From contig CAMBZR010000047.1 in the NCBI GenBank assembly GCA_945872285.1, positions 1 to 25,102 of the forward strand: 25,102 nt of DNA, written 5' to 3'. The notes under the pieces were generated by a model. That model was given only the letters and a program-made list of their open reading frames with translations, was not told the DNA's origin and searched no databases. A program made the translations under genes and the position numbers. Shown here piece after piece: positions 7,577 to 15,077 of the stretch. The stretch comes from Bordetella parapertussis (GTDB lineage Bacteria; Pseudomonadota; Gammaproteobacteria; Burkholderiales; Burkholderiaceae_B). The first letter of the stretch is position 1, and each line of letters starts with the position of its first letter.

Positions 7577-8322
7577 GCCATATTAGAAAACCACTGCCAA
7601 GACAATGGCTTCAGTCAGTCTTGCTGCATGTTGCTTTACTGTTATGCACAGTCTTGTATCACTTGCATAGTCGAGGTTCTTTACACTTCAGTGCCAATAG
7701 TTTTGATCAGACAGCTACTAGCGCGATGACGATCTTGAGTGATCACAACATCGATTTTCTAGAGTTGTCATTTGAGCAAACTGCAATGACAGAGCTGCAA
7801 CAAACAGATGCGAAGTTAACAGAAGCGGAGATTACAGAACCAAAAGAAGTATCCACAGACGCAACAACAGACGTTGCAACGGCAAAGGCGCCAGAGCCAG
7901 TCGTGTTTCGAGATCACGCAACAAAGCAAGCGATGATATCGAAGTCACCGTCGCAGCGCGTTACCCCTGCGCGTTCGGCTCGAGCGTCCACGCAGTTAAC
8001 AGCGCAGCCCTCACCTTCGGCTAGTGACAGTACCGTCCAACCCACACAGACGGCCCGCCCCGACCATGCGCATAGCCCAAAGCCAGTTTATCCGTTGGCT
8101 CTGCGCGACCTCGGCGTATCGGGGGTCGTATGGCTACGAGTCTGGGTTGACAATACAGGACGCCCGCGAGAGATCGAGTTGGCAAAGGGTAGTGGGTATC
8201 GCCTGTTTGATGAGGCTGCTTTGCGTGCAGTGCAACACTGGCGCTTTGTGCCCGCAAAGAATGAACTGCACAGCTTGGCCAGTTGGGTTGAGTTTGCCGT
8301 GCGTTTTGAGATTAACGGCTGA
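7564..8322 (+). CDS. tonB: TonB family energy-transducing protein of the heme locus
   Basis: Links inner-membrane proton-motive force to the outer-membrane receptor. 252 residues from ATG 7564, which lies inside the end of hmuV. One N-terminal membrane helix (about 15-34) carries the Ser-x3-His pair (Ser18, His22) matching Ser16/His20 of E. coli TonB, used for coupling to ExbB-ExbD. Residues about 60-170 are a low-complexity linker rich in Thr, Glu, Ala and Ser with only scattered Pro, rather than the usual Pro-Lys/Pro-Glu rod. The C-terminal TonB domain (about 174-252) has PVYP (Tyr176-Pro177), the GVVWLRVWVDNTGRPREI strand pair and HWRFVPAKN. exbB/exbD are not in view, so it must borrow them. 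A longer frame from 7501 is open but lies within hmuV. Confidence 0.9.
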   Translation: MHSLSHIRKPLPRQWLQSVLLHVALLLCTVLYHLHSRGSLHFSANSFDQTATSAMTILSDHNIDFLELSFEQTAMTELQQTDAKLTEAEITEPKEVSTDATTDVATAKAPEPVVFRDHATKQAMISKSPSQRVTPARSARASTQLTAQPSPSASDSTVQPTQTARPDHAHSPKPVYPLALRDLGVSGVVWLRVWVDNTGRPREIELAKGSGYRLFDEAALRAVQHWRFVPAKNELHSLASWVEFAVRFEING

Positions 8323-8446
8323 ACATACTGCTCTAGTCGAAATCACGCATGGACAACCACAGTGAACTAAGCTACGCTGAATCTAAGTAAAGGATCTTCG
8401 CAGCACGATGTACTCGGCGATGAATATAAGTCATGGTCGAGCGATA

Positions 8447-8494
8447 TTCAAAAAATAAATGCTAAAAAATTTTTGAAAACGTAGCAAGCGTTTT
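8447..8494 (+). promoter_or_regulatory. Two overlapping inverted repeats in the leader of a Bug gene
   Basis: TTCAAAAA (8447-8454) pairs with TTTTTGAA (8470-8477). A second pair, AAAACG (8476-8481) and CGTTTT (8489-8494), begins within the first arm, so the two structures exclude each other. They lie 18 bases before the start codon of the downstream gene. They could be an operator, a leader RNA switch, or chance in AT-rich DNA. The rest of the 8323-8511 gap shows nothing clear. Confidence 0.35.
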
Positions 8495-8511
8495 AGTCAC
8501 GGAGAGACAAC

Positions 8512-9483
8512 ATGTTAAAAAAATTATTATTTAATGTGCTTGCAGTGCTCAGTGCATTCATGATCGCACCAGCCTTGGCACAAGTTTCAACCTATCCAAA
8601 CAAACCGATTACGCTGGTGGTGCCGTATGCACCGGGTGGCAGCACCGACATTACTGCTAGACTGATCGCCGAACACCTTTCGAAGCGGCTTGGGCAACAA
8701 GTCGTCGTCGAAAATCGCGCTGGAGCCGGGGGTAACATCGGTGCCAACGTCGCAGCACAGGCAGCTCCTGATGGATATACGCTGTTGATGGCACCCAGCA
8801 GCTTAGTGGCCAATATCTCGTTGTATAAGTCGCTGCCGTACGACTTGCGTAAAGACTTAACGCCAATCTCACGTATTGCAATGATTCCAAACGTGTTGGT
8901 GATCGGGGCAGATTCTAAAATCAACACCTTTGCCGAGTTCATTGCGGCGGCCAAAGTGGCTAAACCACCGTTGAACTATGGCTCGGCCGGCAGCGGCTCA
9001 AGCCAGCATTTGGCGGCTGCTTTATTTGCTAATTCGATCAAAATTGAAATGGGACACATCCCTTACAAAGGCGGTGCGCCCGCGCTAGTGGATTTGATGG
9101 GCGGACGCCTCGATGCCGTGTTTGCGCCACTCGTTGAGGTGTTCCCCTTTATTCAAGGCAAAAAGCTCAAAGCGTTAGCAGTGACGACTCCTGCACGTTC
9201 GTTTGCGTTACCTGACGTACCAACAGTGGCAGAGACCTTTCCAGGTTTTGACATCACACTTTGGAACAGCATCATGACGCGTAGTGGGACACCGCCTGAG
9301 ATCATTGTAAAACTCAATCAGGAGATTCAACACGTGTTAGCGCAACCTGAGGTTCTGAAAACCTTACGCTCGCAAGGTTCAAATCCTTCTGGAAACACGA
9401 TAGATGACTTCAAGAAGCTGATCGCGCAAGAGGTTCCTAAATGGGCTGAAATCATCAAGCTTTCAGGGGCTGAAACGCAATAG
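8512..9483 (+). CDS. Bug/TctC-family tripartite tricarboxylate transporter binding protein
   Basis: Secreted periplasmic binding protein, 323 residues. Signal peptide with hydrophobic core ends at ALA|Q (residue 23). Mature start YPNKPITLVVPYAPGG is the hallmark of the family, followed by STDITAR with the conserved Asp46, VVVENRAGAGGNIGA and PDGYTLLM. Such proteins bind carboxylates or amide-like acids and either feed a TctAB permease or act in sensing; no TctA or TctB is nearby. GGAGAG (8501-8506) is a strong ribosome site. It stands alone between the heme operon and a hairpin, and converges on the minus-strand amidohydrolase. The ligand cannot be predicted. Confidence 0.92.
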   Translation: MLKKLLFNVLAVLSAFMIAPALAQVSTYPNKPITLVVPYAPGGSTDITARLIAEHLSKRLGQQVVVENRAGAGGNIGANVAAQAAPDGYTLLMAPSSLVANISLYKSLPYDLRKDLTPISRIAMIPNVLVIGADSKINTFAEFIAAAKVAKPPLNYGSAGSGSSQHLAAALFANSIKIEMGHIPYKGGAPALVDLMGGRLDAVFAPLVEVFPFIQGKKLKALAVTTPARSFALPDVPTVAETFPGFDITLWNSIMTRSGTPPEIIVKLNQEIQHVLAQPEVLKTLRSQGSNPSGNTIDDFKKLIAQEVPKWAEIIKLSGAETQ

Positions 9484-9491
9484 CGAAGCTT

Positions 9492-9516
9492 TCACCTCAG
9501 ACATCGTCTGAGGTGA
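9492..9516 (+). terminator. Perfect 11-bp stem-loop after the Bug gene
   Basis: TCACCTCAGAC (9492-9502) and GTCTGAGGTGA (9506-9516) pair perfectly around ATC, nine bases after the stop codon. There is no T-run on either side, so it is not a textbook intrinsic terminator. It could end transcription with Rho or protect the 3' end. As it lies between converging genes it could serve both strands. Confidence 0.6.
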
Positions 9517-9670
9517 CCTGGCGGCGCCCCTGCACCCAAACCGAGTTGAACAATATGCGTTTGGTTTTCAATGAATAACGTCCAGAGCATCGATGCCTCG
9601 CCGCATATTGAGTTTGCTCATCCGCGCATCTTACGATAGTTCTGGTGCGCGACTCAGGCGGGCGGGGCTT

Positions 9671-10633
9671 TTAATTGCGACGAGGCATCTCAAGCTTAAA
9701 GAGTCGCACGGCGTTTTTATAAGCAACTTGTTCAAGTGTGGCGGGCGTCAAATAGGCCAATACCTGTTCACGTTGCTCTTGAATGATTTCGTCATAGCGC
9801 TTCTCTAAGCCGCAGCAGGTATCAGAGCCCAGCATCACCTGCGTCGGAAACTCTTCGATCAGGTTTCTCCAGCCAGTTTTGAGCCCATTGGGTGTGTAGA
9901 ATTTTCCATCACCTAATTTTGTGCTCAGGCTTGCGTGTACTGGCCCGCCACCTGAAAGCTCACACATGATATTTTTACGTTGTTGAAAGAGGTTTCTCAG
10001 GTCGTCAGGTCGAGCGAGCGGCAGGCAATGAGATAAGATTGTGGTGACTTGTGGAAACTCACCAGACAGACGCAAAATATCGTCTCTAAAGGTTTCGTTC
10101 ATGCCAGCATGGATTTGTATGAACGCACCGTAGCGATTCGCGATTTCATAGGCTTGTCGCATCATCGGGCTATCAAGCCTGAAGCGTCGTCTAAAGTCTG
10201 GCCTCGGTGACGAATCGTAATTATCAGTGTGAAGCTCGCCAAAGCCCTTGATGCTGCCATCCTTAAAGCCGCTTTCGGCGGCCTTGAAAAGACTTTTAAA
10301 AATCCATTGATCTGGGTCTGTGAAGCTACGGCCTTGCCGTAAGATGTCGACGAGTTCACGTTGCCCAATCGCGGCGATATAGCGCTCTTTCAAGACCGCA
10401 CGCATGTCGTCATTGAGATAGCCGACTGCACCCGCCCACTGCACGTTATTTCGGTCCATCAACTCTTTAAAAGAGCCTGCTGCGATCTCGTAATTATGTA
10501 GGTGCACATCTGCGATAGGTACGGTTTTAGCTAAAGCAATTGAACTTGGCAGGGGTTGGGCTTGCGCGAGTAGCGTGCAGTAAAAAAGCGCAGCAACAGT
10601 GAGCTTGCCAAGCGCATCGATCGTTGTTGTCAT
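9671..10633 (-). CDS. Exported amidohydrolase-family metal-dependent hydrolase
   Basis: TIM-barrel hydrolase of the amidohydrolase-2 type, 320 residues. Metal and catalytic residues follow the family order: HxH at His44/His46 (DVHLHNY), Glu133 (GFGELH), His175 (IQIHAG), His202 (LSHC) and Asp271 (LGSDT). An N-terminal hydrophobic segment ending AQAQP (about 24-26) is a likely Sec signal, so the enzyme probably acts in the periplasm, unusual for a family that is mostly cytosolic. ATG at 10633 is preferred to an in-frame GTG at 10648 because GGTAG lies just upstream. It is last in a leftward cluster with two Bug proteins, suggesting it processes a substrate related to what they bind. The bond cleaved is unknown; decarboxylase or lactonase activity is equally possible. 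Confidence 0.82.
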   Translation of the reverse strand: MTTTIDALGKLTVAALFYCTLLAQAQPLPSSIALAKTVPIADVHLHNYEIAAGSFKELMDRNNVQWAGAVGYLNDDMRAVLKERYIAAIGQRELVDILRQGRSFTDPDQWIFKSLFKAAESGFKDGSIKGFGELHTDNYDSSPRPDFRRRFRLDSPMMRQAYEIANRYGAFIQIHAGMNETFRDDILRLSGEFPQVTTILSHCLPLARPDDLRNLFQQRKNIMCELSGGGPVHASLSTKLGDGKFYTPNGLKTGWRNLIEEFPTQVMLGSDTCCGLEKRYDEIIQEQREQVLAYLTPATLEQVAYKNAVRLFKLEMPRRN

Positions 10634-10671
10634 AGAAGCTACCGGCACAAGTTAAGTCAACAATAGCGTGC

Positions 10672-10722
10672 TGAGTCTAAACCATTTTACGTTGGCCCGT
10701 CACATTTGGACGTTCAGACTCA
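10672..10722 (-). repeat. Intercistronic inverted repeat
   Basis: TGAGTCTAAAC (10672-10682) and GTTCAGACTCA (10712-10722) pair at 10 of 11 positions around a 29-base loop, in the gap between a Bug gene and the amidohydrolase gene. It may stabilise or attenuate the message between the two genes. Confidence 0.4.
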
Positions 10723-10735
10723 ACACACAACAATA

Positions 10736-11731
10736 TTAGTTTAGTTTCAAGTTGAATTTTTCAATCGCTTGAGCAAAAGCCTTTCCTTCAGCTTCAAACG
10801 CTGCTTGCATTTTGTCAACTGTCATGTTCCAAGCCTCAGACCCCGTCGGTTTCATCGCCTCTTGAAATGAGGGTTCGGCAGTCACTTCGGCAGAGGCCTT
10901 TCTTAAGATTTCAACAATCTCCTTTGGCGTCCCAGCTTTGGTGTACAGCGCCGCCCAGATATCGGTGTAGAGATCTGGATACCCGGACTCAATGAATGTT
11001 TTAAGTTCTGGCATTCTCAGGCTCTTGTCGCGTGCCACCACTCCAATCGCTTTAATCTTGCCGTCTTTTAAATGAGGCCCACCGATACTGTAAGTTGTTG
11101 CCATCAGTTGGATGTCGTCGGCTAATAGGGCGCGAATCATTTCGGGCGAACTGCGGTAACTAATTTCTTGGTAGGGATCACCCCCCGCCATTGCAGAGAT
11201 TTTTTTTGCCAAAATTAAGCCTAAATGAGAGGTGCCCAAGACCCCAATGTTCATAGATTTGCCGCGTTCTTTGATCTCTTTCATTAATGAGGGGATGTCT
11301 GTCGCTTTGACCGAAGCGCTTGCAAATAAAATGTAAGGCGCCTGACCTAGTGGCGCGATCGGCGTGAAATCATCAAGGGTATAGCCAGCATCTTTAATCA
11401 CAATCGGGGTCGTTGCCAAACCGTTAGACGTATAAAACAACGTATAACCATCGGCGGGCGCATTCAAAACTTTCTTTGTTGCAACCATGGCCTGGCCACC
11501 GGTTGCGTTTTCGAGCACTACGCTGGTCTTTAAGATTTTACCCAGCCGATCTGCAAAGACTCTGCCAAGCAAATCAAAAGGTGAGCCTGCACCAAAGGGG
11601 GTGATGAGCGTGATGGTTTTGTTTGGGTAGTTGTTGGCCTGCGCAAGAGCGGTCGCGGGCAAGGTCGCTGCTGCGAAGCCTGCCAGCGTAAAAAGAAATG
11701 CATTCAAGTTGCGTTTTGAGATGATTGACAT
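10736..11731 (-). CDS. Bug/TctC-family substrate-binding protein (divergent ligand loop)
   Basis: 331-residue secreted binding protein. Signal peptide ends at ALA|Q (residue 30), then NNYPNKTITLITPFGAG. Where relatives read PGGxxDxxAR, this one reads GAGSPFDLLGR; Asp53 is kept but the glycine pair and the following Ala-Arg are changed. VVLEN and ADGYTLFYT keep the family frame, and the C-terminal half is ordinary. The altered binding loop hints at a different ligand from the neighbouring paralogue. Start supported by AAGGGG just upstream on the minus strand. It is third in the leftward cluster after the metallophosphoesterase and another Bug gene, with 162 bases separating it from the latter. 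Confidence 0.9.
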   Translation of the reverse strand: MSIISKRNLNAFLFTLAGFAAATLPATALAQANNYPNKTITLITPFGAGSPFDLLGRVFADRLGKILKTSVVLENATGGQAMVATKKVLNAPADGYTLFYTSNGLATTPIVIKDAGYTLDDFTPIAPLGQAPYILFASASVKATDIPSLMKEIKERGKSMNIGVLGTSHLGLILAKKISAMAGGDPYQEISYRSSPEMIRALLADDIQLMATTYSIGGPHLKDGKIKAIGVVARDKSLRMPELKTFIESGYPDLYTDIWAALYTKAGTPKEIVEILRKASAEVTAEPSFQEAMKPTGSEAWNMTVDKMQAAFEAEGKAFAQAIEKFNLKLN

Positions 11732-11756
11732 GTTTGCCCCTTCTGTGAATTTTGAA

Positions 11757-11866
11757 TTCTGGTTTTATAAAGGGTTCAAACGTCTAGTTTACTGTGGTTG
11801 ACTGTTTCTATTATTAATGTATTTCTCAATCACCAAACCTACCCTCACGACAATCATAAACCAGAA
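11757..11866 (-). repeat. Long-range inverted repeat between two Bug genes
   Basis: TTCTGGTTT (11757-11765) and AAACCAGAA (11858-11866) are exact complements about 92 bases apart, with three more pairs after a one-base bulge. They bracket the AT-rich gap between tandem Bug genes. Possible mRNA structure; chance cannot be excluded. Nothing else is clear in the 11732-11893 gap. Confidence 0.25.
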
Positions 11867-11893
11867 AATCCTAGTTTTGTTAATCCGCTCAAG

Positions 11894-12862
11894 TTACTCT
11901 GCCTTGATATTGGCCGCTTTAATGATCGGAGCATACATCTTCAACTCGGATTGAATAAATTTGGCAAATTCATTTCCGGAAATCGGCCGAGGCGTCAATC
12001 CCTGATCCTCAAGTGCTTTGATGACACCGGGGTCATTGAGTGCGGCGGTCACGTCTTTGGTGATGTTTTCAAGCACAGCTGTGGGTAAGTTCTTGGGTCC
12101 AAATAGTCCAAACCAATTGGTGAGCTGGATATTTGGATAGCCCAACTCTACGAAGGTAGGCACCACAGGAAGTAGTTTTTCGCGTTTGCTACCAGCCACA
12201 GCCAACGGAGTGACTTTGCCCGCCCTGATTTGACCTAACAAGGGTGGCGTCGTCGCAAAGAAGATGTCAATTTGTCCGCCGACCAATGCGGCTACCGCAG
12301 GGCCCGTTCCCTTATAGGGGATGTGTGTCATGGGTAGTTTGGTCGCGATACTTAACATCTCACCCGCCATGTGTTGTTGTCCTCCCACGCCTGGTGACCC
12401 GTATGTTAAGGGGACTGACGTCTGAGCCTGCGCGAGTAGGTCTTTAAAAGACTTCGCTGGGACTTTAGGCCCTGCTGCGAGCACAAGCGGCGCTTCTGCG
12501 GCCAGTGCGATGGCTGTTAAATCAGTGATTGGGTCGTAGCGCATCGTTTCAAAAACGAGTTTGTTGATCGACACCTCGGGGGTATAACCAAGTAGCAACG
12601 TGTAGCCATCGGGGGTAGAGCGCACGACTTCGTGAGCGGCGATCATGCCGCTGGCACCGGGCTTATTTTCTACAACGACAGCTTGGCCCCACTTGTCGGT
12701 CAAATATTTTGAAAGTAAGCGCGCGATAATATCAGTGGCGCCGCCTGGGCCATAGCCCACAAGAAGCTTGACGGGCTTGTCAGGATAGGCAGCCAGACTT
12801 GGCAGTGCTAAAGCCGATAGGGCGATAAAAAAAGTTTTTGCAGCAAGCGAGCGTAACGACAT
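11894..12862 (-). CDS. Bug/TctC-family tripartite tricarboxylate transporter binding protein
   Basis: 322 residues with a short signal peptide ending SLA|A (about residue 24). The mature protein starts YPDKPVKLLVGYGPGGATDIIAR (conserved Asp44), then VVVENKPGASG, PDGYTLLLG and the IPYKGTGPA loop typical of the family. AAGAGG upstream on the minus strand supports the start. It begins 15 bases after the stop of the metallophosphoesterase gene, so both are probably on one transcript. No TctA/TctB permease is seen. A standard family member by sequence; ligand unknown. Confidence 0.92.
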   Translation of the reverse strand: MSLRSLAAKTFFIALSALALPSLAAYPDKPVKLLVGYGPGGATDIIARLLSKYLTDKWGQAVVVENKPGASGMIAAHEVVRSTPDGYTLLLGYTPEVSINKLVFETMRYDPITDLTAIALAAEAPLVLAAGPKVPAKSFKDLLAQAQTSVPLTYGSPGVGGQQHMAGEMLSIATKLPMTHIPYKGTGPAVAALVGGQIDIFFATTPPLLGQIRAGKVTPLAVAGSKREKLLPVVPTFVELGYPNIQLTNWFGLFGPKNLPTAVLENITKDVTAALNDPGVIKALEDQGLTPRPISGNEFAKFIQSELKMYAPIIKAANIKAE

Positions 12863-12877
12863 GTTGAGGCCTCTTGG

Positions 12878-14965
12878 TTAAGGTGCGACTTTGTTGTTTG
12901 CGTAAAGGCGCAAAGAGATCGAAGGTGCGGCGGTTTTGTGATCAAGATTTGCGTGACTGGCTTTGGGTGCGTGTTCAATATCTGTGTGATATTCAGCACA
13001 GAGGTCTGTATGTAAACGCAGCGCGCCGCTGTACGCATCAGATTGCCCTGTAGTACCCAGTTCAGAAAAGACCAATTGATGTGGGATGCCATCCGCGACA
13101 AAGCTTATCTGTGCTCGACTGTGTGACTGGCTTAAATCAATGCTGATCTTCTTGTAGCCGGACAGAATCGAATTGAGCTGCCCAAATACACTGGCTGCGA
13201 GCCTTGGGTTGAACTGCCTGTCGATAAAGGCTTGACGTGGGTAATAGCCACGGTCGACATCCATAAACGTATCAAAAATATATTGAACATGCGCCGAGCT
13301 TTTTGAAAAGAGCAATGCACAACAAATTTTGTGCAATAAGCCGACTTCATCATCGTTTGATTCGGCAATGCTGGGCCCGTTCAATTTCAACGATGCCAAC
13401 ACTTGGCAGTTGTTGCGTTCGGCAAAGAGCATTAAGGCAGGAGCCACCTCAAGCAGGTCTTGGTCCGCCTCTACACGAACGGTGATGCCATCAATTTCGT
13501 TACGTTGAACGGCTTGTTGAACAAGTTCGCTTTGATATTGCAGATCTTCGAGAGTGAAGCCAGATTTAACGAAGTGACTAAAGTGTTGTCCGTCATAATG
13601 AGATTCGTCATACATATGAAGCTTACATAAAAAGACTTCAAGTACTGAGTCTTTTTTGAAGGCTTTTATGCGTTCGCGATGCTTGTCGAAACCGGCCAAG
13701 GTTACGTTAATCTCAATGCTATTCACGCCAGCTTGTTGCAGGCCGTGATTCTGAAGATCGCGCTTTGGCGCACCTAGGGACGTCAACATAAAGCGATGCC
13801 CCATCTTCGCCAACAGATGCATGCGTCGGTGTGTACTGGCGTCAAGCACATCTTGGTCGGTGACTTTTGAGAGGCGCGCGCCCATTTCCCAAAGTGCTAG
13901 CAGCGGATAATCGTTTCGAGCCAGTTTACGGCCGAACTCTTGAACACCACCCGTTGCCGGTATTTGCGCGACCTCGGTCCAAGTATGCCTAAGTTCGACG
14001 CCTACGCGTGAAAAGGTTGACGTGCTCGGGTGGGTTAGGCGTTGTGTTTTGTCACGCAAGGTGTGATCGGCTAACGCACTGCGCCCGCCCATCGTTCTGA
14101 CAGGATAGGCGATATGGCCTTTTTCAAAGACATCAACAATGAAATAACCAAACTTTGCGACATCACCACGACCAAACTCGACCGTTGGCTTAACACGGTA
14201 AAACTCAGAGTAGTCATGCCTTAAAAATGCGGTAGATGGCAGCATGTAAAAGTCAGCGTGATCTAGTTGCTCGTACCAAAAATTATGTACGTGACCGGCA
14301 AACGAAGCCTCTACGTTTTTGTTTTTCATGAGGCCTAACAGCCAACTGCGACCGGGTTCATCCAGGTTGTCGTAGCTGCCGCGTTCGGTTTCGCTGTAGA
14401 CAAAGGGTGGGTAGTGCATAAACAGGAAGACGCGTTTGCCAGCGGCGCTTGCGATTTGTTCTTCGAGCCAGGTCTTTTGCTCTTGCTCAGCGCTTAAGCC
14501 AGAGTTAATCAAGAGCGAGTTAATTAGGGCACACCGAATATTTTTGGTGTCAAAGCTGTAATAGTCTTTGCCGAAGGCGTTTCGATAGGCTTGCAGATGC
14601 GCGTCGCAAACCTGGTCGGCTGGCATCCAGTCGATTTTTTTGTCGCCCACGTCATGATTACCGGGCAACACGTGCAAGGGTGCCTTCAGAGGGGCGCTGA
14701 TTGCCTTGAACTGTTCAACCGCCTGCATGAAGGTCGGTAAAGCGGGCATTGGGTGAACGATATCGCCTAGATGAACGACAAACTCTGGTGCGGGACTCAT
14801 CGCGGCGATGTCTTGAAACACAAAGCGCGCGCGCTCGTTGGCCAAATGATTGGTCTCGAACGGTGAGCTTGAGACATTGTCGCTTTCGTTGACATGCGTG
14901 TCGGCGACGACAACGAAAGAGAAGAGGGGTGTCGGTGAGCCGCTAGGTCGAATTTTAACGCGCAT
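12878..14965 (-). CDS. Metallophosphoesterase with a long unassigned C-terminal region
   Basis: A 695-residue protein. Residues about 14-290 form a calcineurin-like phosphoesterase with every metal motif: DTH (Asp22, His24), GDIVH (Asp68), GNHD (Asn103-His104), His184 in MHYPP, and GHVH (His225, His227). Class members cleave phosphomonoesters or phosphodiesters using two metal ions. The remaining 400 residues are not a domain I can name. Alternating hydrophobic strands and helices from about 385 to 610 (RFMLTSLG, SIEINVTLAGF, LEVFLCKLHMYDE, GITVRVEAD, CQVLASLKL) resemble an alpha/beta barrel, followed by DVDRGYYPRQAFIDRQFNPR and a Ser/His-rich tail. No signal peptide, so probably cytosolic. 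First gene of the leftward cluster, divergent from the IclR gene, which likely controls it. The ribosome site is weak. Confidence 0.85.
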   Translation of the reverse strand: MRVKIRPSGSPTPLFSFVVVADTHVNESDNVSSSPFETNHLANERARFVFQDIAAMSPAPEFVVHLGDIVHPMPALPTFMQAVEQFKAISAPLKAPLHVLPGNHDVGDKKIDWMPADQVCDAHLQAYRNAFGKDYYSFDTKNIRCALINSLLINSGLSAEQEQKTWLEEQIASAAGKRVFLFMHYPPFVYSETERGSYDNLDEPGRSWLLGLMKNKNVEASFAGHVHNFWYEQLDHADFYMLPSTAFLRHDYSEFYRVKPTVEFGRGDVAKFGYFIVDVFEKGHIAYPVRTMGGRSALADHTLRDKTQRLTHPSTSTFSRVGVELRHTWTEVAQIPATGGVQEFGRKLARNDYPLLALWEMGARLSKVTDQDVLDASTHRRMHLLAKMGHRFMLTSLGAPKRDLQNHGLQQAGVNSIEINVTLAGFDKHRERIKAFKKDSVLEVFLCKLHMYDESHYDGQHFSHFVKSGFTLEDLQYQSELVQQAVQRNEIDGITVRVEADQDLLEVAPALMLFAERNNCQVLASLKLNGPSIAESNDDEVGLLHKICCALLFSKSSAHVQYIFDTFMDVDRGYYPRQAFIDRQFNPRLAASVFGQLNSILSGYKKISIDLSQSHSRAQISFVADGIPHQLVFSELGTTGQSDAYSGALRLHTDLCAEYHTDIEHAPKASHANLDHKTAAPSISLRLYANNKVAP

Positions 14966-14996
14966 GAAATAATTAATTCCAAATAATGAAATTGAA

Positions 14997-15011
14997 AACC
15001 GAATATCGGTT
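14997..15011. promoter_or_regulatory. 15-bp palindrome, candidate IclR-family operator
   Basis: AACCGA-ATA-TCGGTT is a perfect 6+6 inverted repeat in an otherwise AT-rich 112-base divergent gap. It is 32 bases from the metallophosphoesterase start and 67 from the IclR start. IclR-family regulators typically bind short palindromes of this size between their own gene and a divergent target operon. Confidence 0.55.
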
Positions 15012-15077
15012 ATAAATTATGTTGTTGATTCTATTAAATGTCAATTATTTTTCAGTTAACTACCTGTCATTCATAAA

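Noticed and set aside
9551..9610. Inverted repeat CAATATGCG / CGCATATTG
   Set aside because: Nine bases with a 42-base loop between two convergent 3' ends; no mobile-element gene or target duplication around it.
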